Shown: in pieces, positions 56,473-64,000 of the stretch | Layout: every line of letters begins with the position of its first letter | How positions within the stretch are numbered: position 1 is the stretch's first letter | NCBI GenBank assembly: GCA_016713985.1 | Contig: JADJOD010000004.1 | Coordinates: 1-64,000, forward strand | DNA: 64,000 nucleotides | Source of the DNA: Lewinellaceae bacterium | GTDB lineage: Bacteria; Bacteroidota; Bacteroidia; Chitinophagales; Saprospiraceae | Direction: 5' to 3' | Translations under genes and position numbers: made by a program | The notes under the pieces: generated by a model | Databases searched by the model: none | The model's input: the letters and a program-made list of their open reading frames with translations, nothing else | Told to the model about the DNA's origin: nothing

Positions 56473-57099
56473 ATGCAAAAACGACAACCGGGGCACTTGT
56501 TATGGAGCCTGCTCGTCACAATGCTGGCCCTCTCTTGCCAGACTGATAACGAAAAGATGTTGGAGCGCGAAATGGGCAGCAAAACCCGCCAGGACAGCAT
56601 TTTTTTCGGCCTGTATTTCGGAATGAACAGTAAGGATTTTTACCAACGTTGTTTTGAACTGAACCGCCAGGGGCTCGTAACGAATGGCCCGGAGAACAAT
56701 ACTGTGTTGTACCGATTCAGCGACAATGAATACCGCTCCCCGGTCGACATGAATTTTTACCCGGCATTCAGCAACGACCGTATTTACCTGATGGGGATTG
56801 TGTTTAACTACCAGGGGTGGGCGCCGTGGAATAAAGATTTATATGCCGAAAAACTGGTTCCCGACGTACTGGGCATACTGGAAAAATGGTACGGAAGCGG
56901 CTTCCTGCACATCAAATCACCGGATGGGAAACCCATCTGGGTGAAGGTAACCGGCAACCGGCAAATCCTGGTGCGGCTTCAAAACGAGCGCAACGTACGT
57001 GTCGAGATTAGCGACCTGACCGTCAGGCCCCCCGCAGCGGACGCCGGCAAGAACACCGGCCAGCGCCCCGTTTGGGAAAAAAACAAAAGCGATCAATAA
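56473..57099 (+). CDS. Hypothetical lipoprotein
   Basis: Encodes 208 residues. The N-terminus (LLWSLLVTMLALSCQ) contains a lipobox (LALSC). The mature domain of about 140 residues has the pattern FFGLYFGMNSKDFYQRCFEL, PVDMNFYPAFSNDRIYLMGI and VRLQNERNVRVEISDLTV, and a Lys/Asn-rich tail. The family is not recognised. It starts 6 bp after the beta-barrel gene and is very likely co-transcribed with it. Envelope-located. Confidence 0.7.
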   Translation: MQKRQPGHLLWSLLVTMLALSCQTDNEKMLEREMGSKTRQDSIFFGLYFGMNSKDFYQRCFELNRQGLVTNGPENNTVLYRFSDNEYRSPVDMNFYPAFSNDRIYLMGIVFNYQGWAPWNKDLYAEKLVPDVLGILEKWYGSGFLHIKSPDGKPIWVKVTGNRQILVRLQNERNVRVEISDLTVRPPAADAGKNTGQRPVWEKNKSDQ

Positions 57100-57152
57100 A
57101 CTTGTTGCGGTGGAGGGCGTTTTCTTCACCAAAGGCCTCCACCGCTACAAGT
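57100..57152. terminator. Bidirectional terminator hairpin
   Basis: The arms acttgttgcggtggaggg and gcctccaccgctacaagt pair over about 16 bp with one mismatch. The hairpin lies between the lipoprotein gene and the convergent MscS gene. Confidence 0.75.
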
Positions 57153-57159
57153 CTGATAA

Positions 57160-57948
57160 TCAGCCTTCAATCTCCGGCCCGGGTATTCCCTTTTCTGCAA
57201 AAATCCTGCGGACATTTTCCTGGAAATAAAAATAAGTGTCCCAATATTGGTCGCTTTTGCACCAGGGGCGCACCACCAGTTTGGTGGAACCGGGGGTCAT
57301 TCCGTTGATAAATACGTCGACGGGTTTGTTTTTGAGGGCAGTCGGGCACTGATTGTATACCTGTTGAACGGCTTCACGCACCTGTGCAAAATCGGCAGCA
57401 ACCCCCACGGCGTAATCCATGTCAACCCGTATTTCGCCCTGCCCGGAGATATTGACGATGACACTACCCGTCACCACGCCATTTGGAATACTGATTTTTT
57501 TGTTGTCATCGGTCAGCAAAACAGTATTAAACATCTGAATTTCTTCCACGTGGCCGGTTTGTCCGGCCAGGGTGACCAGGTCACCCACCTTGTAGGGGCG
57601 AAACGTCAGCAACATAACACCGCTGGCAAAGTGGCCGAGGCTTCCGGAAAGTGCCGTACCCACGGCAAAAGCCAGTGCCGTAAAAATTGCGATGAATGAT
57701 GTCGTCTGAATGCCAAACATGCCCGCCACACTCAGCAGGAGCATCACTTTCAGGCCGACATTGATCAGGGAAGTAAGAAAACGTTCAACCGTGGGGTCAA
57801 AATTTCGCTTCTGGAAACCGAGATGGGTGATGTGGGTGATCCGGCCGATGATCCAAAAACCGAAGATAAGGGTCACCAGGGCCAACACAATGTTGGGCAA
57901 GTGGGCAAGAGCCATTTGGGTATAGGTGGCAAGGATGTCTGTATTCAT
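57160..57948 (-). CDS. MscS-family mechanosensitive ion channel
   Basis: Encodes 262 residues from the ATG at 57948 (MNTDILATYTQMALAHLPNI), close to E. coli MscS in size. Three membrane helices are visible: LPNIVLALVTLIFGFWIIGR, then FLTSLINVGLKVMLLLSVAG, and the pore-lining TM3 (IAIFTALAFAVGTALSGSLG) followed by HFASGVMLLTFRPYKVGDLV. The cytoplasmic beta domain has IPNGVVTGSVIVNISG. It opens under membrane tension to release osmolytes during hypo-osmotic shock. Confidence 0.93.
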   Translation of the reverse strand: MNTDILATYTQMALAHLPNIVLALVTLIFGFWIIGRITHITHLGFQKRNFDPTVERFLTSLINVGLKVMLLLSVAGMFGIQTTSFIAIFTALAFAVGTALSGSLGHFASGVMLLTFRPYKVGDLVTLAGQTGHVEEIQMFNTVLLTDDNKKISIPNGVVTGSVIVNISGQGEIRVDMDYAVGVAADFAQVREAVQQVYNQCPTALKNKPVDVFINGMTPGSTKLVVRPWCKSDQYWDTYFYFQENVRRIFAEKGIPGPEIEG

Positions 57949-58176
57949 GGTTTATTTTTTTGCGTGAAAGTATAAGTTTGTACACTTATCCGGTAGCCCG
58001 GGCCGGTTTTCGCGAACAATTTTGTTAAAAATATAATGAATTATTCTCCCCGGGATAAAACAGCCTTAAACCGCAGCGCAGCTAACGACCAAAACGGCCG
58101 GAACCGGCAATTCCAACAAATGCATCTTGCCCCGCTTGCAAGTATTGTATAACTTGCCTCGCTTAAATAAGCGGGT

Positions 58177-58225
58177 AAAATCAATGCTACGAATTTTCTT
58201 TGGAACATTCTGATCATGAAGCATC
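58177..58225. repeat. 49-bp dispersed repeat upstream of the second SusCD pair
   Basis: Begins aaaatcaatgctacgaattt and matches 62717-62765 at 42 of 49 positions in the same orientation. The two copies flank the second SusCD pair. The 456-bp gap between the MscS gene and the second SusC gene also holds the palindrome at 58262; nothing else is recognised there. Confidence 0.75.
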
Positions 58226-58261
58226 CGATGTGTGTGTCAAAAGGCAAAGGAGATAACCCTC

Positions 58262-58294
58262 AACTTCCCGAAAGTTTGAAACTTTCGGGAAGTT
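58262..58294. repeat. 33-bp near-perfect palindrome (arm-1 nt-arm)
   Basis: 16-bp arms (aacttcccgaaagttt / aaactttcgggaagtt) around a single G. Same layout as 10681-10715, with a gttt-G-aaac-like core. Confidence 0.8.
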
Positions 58295-58404
58295 AGAGAC
58301 CTGCTAAAGCCAAACATGATTTGGTGTAAAATCTTAGATTTTCCAATTTTTGGCTTTTGACACACCCCCGACTAATGATGGCAAAATACGGCAATGCCTC
58401 CCAC

Positions 58405-61125
58405 ATGAAACACACTACTCCGCATCTACTGGCCGCCTGGTTGTGCTTTTTTTCCTTGCAATACGTTGGCGCTCAATCGAATCCGGTCGATTCGTCCAAA
58501 ACGGACCGGGTCGCGGCTACCTGCGGCGCAATCTCCAGCCTGAAAAGTGAAAAATTCAACCGCGGTAACATCCTCGACCCACTTCAACTCGCTCAGGGGA
58601 GGGTGGCCGGTTTTACACTTGCCCGGCCTGGAAGCAATCCCAACGAGCCTTTTCAGGTGCGTTTGCGGGGTTTGTCCTCCTTTATTTCTGCCACAACTCC
58701 ATTAACGGTTGTCAACGGGATTCCGGGTGTTGATCCTGGTATGATCGACCCGAATGAAGTGACTTCCATCACTTTTTTAAAGGATGCTTCGGCAGCAGCC
58801 CGGTACGGCATGAGGGGCGCTGCGGGGGTTGTTCTGCTGGAGACAAATAAGGGTTCGGAAGGACCTTTGACGCTTGATTACAGCGCTCAGGCGGCACTCG
58901 ACCTGGCGGCAGGGCGCTATTCCGTGTTCAATGCGGGTGAATTTTTACAAAACGGCGGCCTCGATATGTCGCCCCAGTCCAATGTTGCAACCGACTGGCA
59001 AAGCGAAGTCTTGCGGGCCGGATTAGCGCACACCCATCATCTTGGCATCGGAGGCGGACTGGGCCGGGGCCACTTCAGCGTCGGGTTGAATTACCGCGTC
59101 ACACAGGGAATTTTGAAGAAAACCGGCCTGAATCAATACAACGGTCAGGTCGGAATCGTCCAGCGATTCTGGAAAAACCGCCTGACTATAACCGGGAATC
59201 TGCTGGCCACCCGCCGCAATGCCGACCCCGGTTTTCCCGAAGCCTTCCGGTACGCCGTTTTGGCCAATCCCAGTTCTGCCGTAAAAAGTGACGATCCGGC
59301 TTTTCAACCTTTCGGCGGTTATGTGGAGGCGGCTCTTTTCGATTATTACAATCCGGCAGCGATCATCGAACAAAACGCCAGTCGCAGCCGCCAGGATCGT
59401 ATTTTTGGCGCCATCAGCGCCGAAGCGCAGATTTTTTCCGGTTTAAGCGCCCTGCTGCGGGTGGCTGAAAACCGCGACAACGGAATTGCCGGCGAATTTT
59501 ACAGTCCGCAAAGCAAATGGCGGAGCCTGGGCGCCAACGGCAGCCTGCGCCGGATCAAAAGCACCCGGACCAACCGGTACCTGGAATCCTCCCTCCGCTA
59601 CCAGCGCGCCCTTTCCGAAACAGTTCGGATGGATCTGAACGCCGGTTATGCCTGGCAAAAACTCCGGCATCATTACGAAGATACTACTACGGTGGGTGTT
59701 TTCGGCCTGAATCGCGAGAGCAAACCGGCAGAATTCGAAGCGCTGGTACTCACACCGGCGAATTGGTTTGGCGTTTTTTCGGAAGGTAACAATACCCTGG
59801 TTGCTTATTTCGGCCGGGTTCAGATGACTATTCGCGACCGGTATTATTTTGAAGCAGGCTTGCGCCGGGAGGGATCAAGCCGCTTAGGCTATCGCAATCG
59901 CTGGGGTAATTTCCCCTACGCAGGAGCGGGGATTGACTTAACTAAGGTGCTGAATATCAACAATTTTGAGCAACTGAAATTGCGCGTGGGTTATGGCGTC
60001 ACCGGCCAGCAGCCGGCATCCGACGGGCTTTCCCGCCTGGTTTTGTCGCCCGGGGTATTATTTTATTACAACGGGGCTTATGAAGCCGGACTTGGTCCGA
60101 CTTTAAACGAAAACCCGGATTTGAAATGGGAGGAAAAACGGGAAATCAATATCGGCCTGGACTTTTCACTCGCGCATGGCAAGATCGTCGGTTCGCTGGA
60201 TTATTACCGGAACAAAGTGTCTGATATTATCGTCAACACGACGGTGCCTTCACCGCCGAATATCGCTCCCAATACCTATCAAAATGCCGGCGAAATTTCC
60301 GCCCGTGGTTTCGAAGCAGCCGTCAGCCTGCCGGAATTGCTGAATGGAGACAACTTTCACTGGTCGTCAGACCTGGTATTCCAAACTGCCAGGGTTACAC
60401 TCGATCAGACCGGCCGTTCGGATTCTGTGTCCCACTCGTCCGTCGGCGCCCCCGGTTTTTGCTGCACCGGCTATGGAATTTTATATGACGGCGTTGTTCT
60501 GGGTGAAATCCGCGGCGCAGTCCGGGAAGGAGTCAATGCCGACGGGAGCATCCGTTACAAAGATATCGATCGCGACGGCTTCATCAATACGAGCGAATTT
60601 TCGAAGGATCAGGCGGCCATCGGCAATGGCATGCCCAACTGGCAACTGGGATGGAGCAACTCCTTCCAATGGAGCCGTTTTGATTTGAATATTTTCCTGC
60701 GCGGCGTATTCGGGCATCAATTAATCCATGAGTTCCGGGTATTTCACGAAAACCTCAACACCTCCAATACGACGTGGAACCACGTGATCACCAAGTATTT
60801 CGATGCCCGTGTTACTGATTTCAACCGTTTCGACAATACGCATGTGGAATCCGCTTCGTTTCTTCGCCTCGACAACCTCACCCTGGGTTATACGCTCCCA
60901 TCGAAGAACCGCATCCGGCGCGCCAGGTTTTATATCGGCGGGCAAAACCTGTTTACCCTGAGCGGTTACACGGGTCTCGATCCGGAAATCCGGCTGTCCG
61001 ATCCGGGTCCAACGGACAACGGTTCCCGGCTGGGGGCTTCTATTGTTCAGGCGCCGGGAATCGACCGCCGCAACACCTATTTCCTTGCCAGAACCTTTCT
61101 TTTGGGTGTTCAGGTTGGTTTTTAA
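58405..61125 (+). CDS. Second SusC-like receptor, lacking the N-terminal domain
   Basis: Encodes 906 residues from the ATG at 58405; the signal peptide is MKHTTPHLLAAWLCFFSLQY. The mature protein starts almost directly with the plug (NRGNILDPLQLAQGRVAGFT, FQVRLRGLSSFISATTPLTV, TSITFLKDASAAARYGMRGA). The about 90-residue carboxypeptidase-regulatory-like domain and the TonB-box region of its paralogue at 51148 are absent. The barrel is full length and ends LLGVQVGF. The close co-linearity of the two (GNISDPAQLLQGKIAGVTIS versus GNILDPLQLAQGRVAGFTLA) shows a duplication. Without a TonB box, TonB energisation is doubtful. The alternative upstream start (58357) adds no such domain. Confidence 0.88.
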   Translation: MKHTTPHLLAAWLCFFSLQYVGAQSNPVDSSKTDRVAATCGAISSLKSEKFNRGNILDPLQLAQGRVAGFTLARPGSNPNEPFQVRLRGLSSFISATTPLTVVNGIPGVDPGMIDPNEVTSITFLKDASAAARYGMRGAAGVVLLETNKGSEGPLTLDYSAQAALDLAAGRYSVFNAGEFLQNGGLDMSPQSNVATDWQSEVLRAGLAHTHHLGIGGGLGRGHFSVGLNYRVTQGILKKTGLNQYNGQVGIVQRFWKNRLTITGNLLATRRNADPGFPEAFRYAVLANPSSAVKSDDPAFQPFGGYVEAALFDYYNPAAIIEQNASRSRQDRIFGAISAEAQIFSGLSALLRVAENRDNGIAGEFYSPQSKWRSLGANGSLRRIKSTRTNRYLESSLRYQRALSETVRMDLNAGYAWQKLRHHYEDTTTVGVFGLNRESKPAEFEALVLTPANWFGVFSEGNNTLVAYFGRVQMTIRDRYYFEAGLRREGSSRLGYRNRWGNFPYAGAGIDLTKVLNINNFEQLKLRVGYGVTGQQPASDGLSRLVLSPGVLFYYNGAYEAGLGPTLNENPDLKWEEKREINIGLDFSLAHGKIVGSLDYYRNKVSDIIVNTTVPSPPNIAPNTYQNAGEISARGFEAAVSLPELLNGDNFHWSSDLVFQTARVTLDQTGRSDSVSHSSVGAPGFCCTGYGILYDGVVLGEIRGAVREGVNADGSIRYKDIDRDGFINTSEFSKDQAAIGNGMPNWQLGWSNSFQWSRFDLNIFLRGVFGHQLIHEFRVFHENLNTSNTTWNHVITKYFDARVTDFNRFDNTHVESASFLRLDNLTLGYTLPSKNRIRRARFYIGGQNLFTLSGYTGLDPEIRLSDPGPTDNGSRLGASIVQAPGIDRRNTYFLARTFLLGVQVGF

Positions 61126-61145
61126 CCCTTATTCGTTTCGATATT

Positions 61146-62699
61146 ATGAAAAAAATCATCTCATTTATAGTCCTTTATTTGCCGATCCTGTCCATGCTGG
61201 TCGGATTACAATACGCCTGCAATAACCTGGATGAAGAAATTACCGACCGGATCATCATAGACCATCATTTTAAAACGGACAAAGATTACCTCAAAGTGGT
61301 CGGCCCCTTGTATACCCATCTTTACGGTCTGGGTAACCACGGCGGCTTTTTTTCCCTGCAGGAAATTTCTTCGGACGAGGCGGTCATTCCGACCAGAGGA
61401 AACGATTGGGGCGACGGCGGCATCTGGGTACGCGCCCATCGTCATGAGTTTCACTCCTACGATTCGCCCGTCAGTAATGCGTTTACTTTTTTGTACGCCG
61501 GCATTGGTTCCTGCAACAAAACGATAGCCCTTCTTAAGGAGGCCGTACAAAAGGGGTTTGCCGATTCGGCGCTGACCGATAAGTACATCGCTGAAATCCG
61601 GGCCCTGCGTGCACTTTATTATTACTGGGCCATGGATGGCTTCGGCAACATCCCGGTCGTTCTTGAATTTGACCTGCCGGATAATTTTACGCCGTTCACC
61701 GTGCAACGGGCCGATGTTTTTGCCCTGATTGAACAGGAACTGGCGGAAGTAGTGCCGCTTTTGGAGCACAAAAACGATGCAACAACCTACGGCCGGATCA
61801 ATTACTACGCGGGGAAAACCTTACAGGCAAAATTGTACCTCAACGCAGCGGTGTATACCGGTATTTCGCGTTGGAACGACTGCCTCGCCGCCTGTGAAGA
61901 AATCCTGCAATCCGGCGCATTCGCCCTGGAACCCAATTATCGCGACAATTTTATCACCGGCAACGCAAACAGCCGGGAAACGATATTCGCGGTAGCATTC
62001 GACGAGGGTTTTGCTCCGGGATTTAACCTGCACATGATGACACTTCACCCCGCATCACAAGCAACCTACAACCTGGAACAACAACCCTGGAATGGCTATT
62101 GCAGCTTGCAGGAATTTTATAACAAATTCGAAGACAGTGATATACGCAAGAAAAATTTTATCGTTGGACCACAATTTGCTGCAGACGGCGTCACACCGCT
62201 TCTGGACCAGTTTACCGAAGCGGGCGATCCGGACGGGTTACCCTTAAACTATACCCCGGACCTCAAGGACATTTCCGGGCTGGCCCTCCGGCAGGAAGGC
62301 GCGCGCATCGGCAAGTACGAATTCCGCAACGGCGCGAAACTAAACCTGAGCAACGACATGCCGGTATTCCACCTCGCCGACATCCTGCTGATGAAAGCGG
62401 AAGTGCTCTGGCGACTGGACCCCGGCAACCCGGAAGCCCTCTCCCTGGTCAACCAGGTGCGCAACCGGGCCTATGAACCCGACCAGCCCTTAAACACACT
62501 CACTGCTGAAAACCTGCTCGATGAAAGAGGCCGCGAACTGTTTTATGAAGGAGTTCGGCGGCAGGATATGATCCGGTTCGGCGTATTCGGCAATCCGACA
62601 CAATTTATGCCGGGTTCTGAGCCATGCAAGGAAATCTGGCCTATTCCGCTGGTACAGTTGACTGCGGGTCAAAATATTCAGCAAAACCCCTGTTATTAA
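61146..62699 (+). CDS. Second SusD/RagB-family lipoprotein
   Basis: Encodes 517 residues, paralogous along its length to the SusD at 54171 (for example YGLGNHGGFFSLQEISSDEA versus YALGNHGAYFSVQETSSDEA). Lipoprotein signal MKKIISFIVLYLPILSMLVG, with Cys in QYACNNLDE. The C-terminus has RGRELFYEGVRRQDMIRFGV and IWPIPLVQLTAGQNIQQNPC. It starts 20 bp after the second SusC and pairs with it as the surface lid. No frame breaks are seen in this pair. Confidence 0.93.
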   Translation: MKKIISFIVLYLPILSMLVGLQYACNNLDEEITDRIIIDHHFKTDKDYLKVVGPLYTHLYGLGNHGGFFSLQEISSDEAVIPTRGNDWGDGGIWVRAHRHEFHSYDSPVSNAFTFLYAGIGSCNKTIALLKEAVQKGFADSALTDKYIAEIRALRALYYYWAMDGFGNIPVVLEFDLPDNFTPFTVQRADVFALIEQELAEVVPLLEHKNDATTYGRINYYAGKTLQAKLYLNAAVYTGISRWNDCLAACEEILQSGAFALEPNYRDNFITGNANSRETIFAVAFDEGFAPGFNLHMMTLHPASQATYNLEQQPWNGYCSLQEFYNKFEDSDIRKKNFIVGPQFAADGVTPLLDQFTEAGDPDGLPLNYTPDLKDISGLALRQEGARIGKYEFRNGAKLNLSNDMPVFHLADILLMKAEVLWRLDPGNPEALSLVNQVRNRAYEPDQPLNTLTAENLLDERGRELFYEGVRRQDMIRFGVFGNPTQFMPGSEPCKEIWPIPLVQLTAGQNIQQNPCY

Positions 62700-62716
62700 G
62701 TGGTAAGTAAGTGGAC

Positions 62717-62765
62717 AAAATTAATGATACTAATTTTCTTCGGAACATTCTGAGAATGAATCATC
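62717..62765. repeat. 49-bp dispersed repeat downstream of the second SusCD pair
   Basis: Partner of 58177-58225, 17 bp after the susD stop. It begins aaaattaatgatactaattt. Confidence 0.75.
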
Positions 62766-62798
62766 TGGACGGGAAAGATTTCCATCCTACTACTTTTG

Positions 62799-62816
62799 GC
62801 GGATTTGCAAATCCGC
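62799..62816. repeat. Short palindrome gcggatttgcaaatccgc
   Basis: Perfect 18-bp palindrome, 24 bp before the next start codon. Related to 47430-47447. Confidence 0.75.
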
Positions 62817-62840
62817 TATACGGTTGACAATCACACACTG

Positions 62841-64000
62841 ATGTTGAAATTCTTGCCGGGAACCCTTTTCCCGATCTTAATCTTCCTGATTGCATGCGGC
62901 CAATCGCCGGACGGCGTTCCCGCAACGGGCCGGCGTTTCACCCTGCTGGGTGTGGAAAAAACCGGGGTTGATTTCCGAAACGACGTGCCGTACAACGATT
63001 CCGTCAATTGTTATCTCTTCCGCAATTTTTACAACGGCGGCGGTGTGGGAGTCGGCGATATCAACAACGACGGATTGCCCGATCTTTTTTTCTGCGGCAA
63101 CATACAATCCAACCGCCTTTATCTCAACAAAGGAGACTTCCGGTTTGAAGACATCACGGAAAAAGCCGGTCTCCATTCCGGGCAGGTATGGACAGCCGGC
63201 GTCGCCCTGGTGGATGTAAACGGCGACGGATGGCTTGACATTTATACCTGTAAATCGGGCCCGCCGGGTGGCCAAAAACGGCACAACGAACTGTTTATCA
63301 ATAATGGAGACGCCGCAGGCAGGCAGGGAATCCCAACCTTTACCGAACAATCAAAATCCTGGGGACTCGATTATACCGGTTTGAGCACCCACGCCGCATT
63401 TTTCGATTACGACCGCGACGGCGACCTCGACTGCTACCTGTTGAATAACTCCATCCGGAGTGTCGGCGGTTACGATTACCGGCCGGGGCAACGCAATACT
63501 CCCGACCCGAACGGAGGTAATAAGTTATTGAAAAACAACCTGATAAATGCCGGTTTGCCGGTTTCGAATTCCTTTTCGGATGTCACGCAGCAGGCCGGCA
63601 TTTATGCTTCGGCCATCGGATTCGGGCTGGGTGTTACCGTCGGCGATTACGATCGCGACGGCTGGCCCGATCTGTTCATTTCCAATGATTTTTTTGAACG
63701 AGACTACTTGTACCACAACAAGGGAGACGGCCGTTTTGAAGAAGTGCTGGAAAAGGCCATACCGGAAATCAGCAAGGGTTCTATGGGCGCCGACATGGCC
63801 GATTTGAACAATGACGGCTTTCCCGAAATATTCGTCACGGAAATGCTGCCACCCGACGATGCGCGGTATAAAACCAAAACAACTTTTGACAACTGGGAAA
63901 CCTTCCAACTCGGGTTGCAATCGGGGTATCACCGCCAGTTCGGCCGAAACGTGCTGCAACTGAACAATGGCGACGGCACCTTTTCGGAAATCGGCCGGCA
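62841..64000 (+). CDS. FG-GAP/VCBS-repeat lipoprotein, 5' part
   Basis: Open from the ATG at 62841 (MLKFLPGTLFPILIFLIACG, lipobox LIAC) to the window edge, so 386 codons are seen and the 3' end is missing. Calcium-binding FG-GAP/VCBS repeats recur: GVGVGDINNDGLPDLFFCGN, GVALVDVNGDGWLDIYTCKS, AAFFDYDRDGDLDCYLLNNS, GVTVGDYDRDGWPDLFISND and GADMADLNNDGFPEIFVTEM. Each has a DxDxDG-type loop. In Bacteroidota such proteins next to SusCD usually end in an ASPIC/UnbV domain and are surface-exposed beta-propellers. Likely part of the uptake locus just upstream. Confidence 0.88.
   Translation, partial: MLKFLPGTLFPILIFLIACGQSPDGVPATGRRFTLLGVEKTGVDFRNDVPYNDSVNCYLFRNFYNGGGVGVGDINNDGLPDLFFCGNIQSNRLYLNKGDFRFEDITEKAGLHSGQVWTAGVALVDVNGDGWLDIYTCKSGPPGGQKRHNELFINNGDAAGRQGIPTFTEQSKSWGLDYTGLSTHAAFFDYDRDGDLDCYLLNNSIRSVGGYDYRPGQRNTPDPNGGNKLLKNNLINAGLPVSNSFSDVTQQAGIYASAIGFGLGVTVGDYDRDGWPDLFISNDFFERDYLYHNKGDGRFEEVLEKAIPEISKGSMGADMADLNNDGFPEIFVTEMLPPDDARYKTKTTFDNWETFQLGLQSGYHRQFGRNVLQLNNGDGTFSEIGR

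Noticed and set aside
62700..62840. Small gene between the second SusD and the VCBS lipoprotein
   Set aside because: The stretch holds a dispersed repeat and a palindrome, and no open frame of note.

Overview
The window is a chromosomal segment of a Bacteroidota bacterium, most likely of the Saprospiria (Lewinella/Haliscomenobacter/Saprospiraceae type). The evidence is two SusC/SusD pairs, several proteins with type IX secretion C-terminal sorting domains, a gliding-motility-type (CHU_C-like) C-terminus, TAnnTTTG promoter boxes in front of several genes, and Bacteroidota families such as DUF4230, DUF4252, DUF4292 and the ABC-permease/M1-peptidase fusion. The lineage is an inference from gene content. 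I saw no rRNA, tRNA, CRISPR array or intact prophage.

Layout. 0-8.5 kb: end of a membrane protein gene, a Gfo/Idh/MocA oxidoreductase, two alpha/beta hydrolase-type genes, two copies of a 123-bp MITE-like repeat, an 84-bp tandem array, a MacB/FtsX permease and a CNNM/CorC protein. 8.5-24 kb: a frame-disrupted GH13 enzyme, an alpha/beta hydrolase, an ACC-deaminase-like PLP enzyme, secreted T9SS proteins, an ABC ATPase with its permease-M1 aminopeptidase fusion, and a DUF4230 protein. 24-31.8 kb: hscA, a DUF1573 lipoprotein, a bifunctional nuclease, etfBA, and an overlapping TPR-DUF4292-EnvC-like operon. 31.8-39.3 kb: repeats, a decayed small gene, a beta-propeller-type secreted protein, a roughly 1520-residue CotH/beta-helix/lamin-tail secreted protein and an IS remnant. 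39.3-44.8 kb: an islet with a cytoplasmic trypsin-like protease, an AT-rich helical partner gene, a hypothetical protein, a cytoplasmic subtilase and an exported protein. 44.8-51 kb: an acyl-CoA carboxylase beta subunit, a methyltransferase, and aguA-lacI-aguB (agmatine to putrescine). 51-64 kb: two paralogous SusCD pairs separated by a barrel protein, a lipoprotein and an MscS channel, then the start of an FG-GAP/VCBS lipoprotein.

Sequence quality matters here. Eleven single-base frame breaks, mostly in short homopolymer runs, plus one Trp-to-stop change in etfA, interrupt otherwise well-conserved genes. In each case the continuation is easily read in another frame or past the stop. I treat these as probable sequencing or assembly errors and give the restored gene extents. 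The IS transposase remnant and the small relic gene near 32.2 kb are more likely real decay.

The least explained parts are the two-protease islet next to an IS scar, the 84-bp A-tract/T-tract array, the dispersed palindromic repeats (one of which has become 17 in-frame codons of a methyltransferase), and the second SusC, which lacks the N-terminal carboxypeptidase-like domain and TonB-box region of its neighbour.
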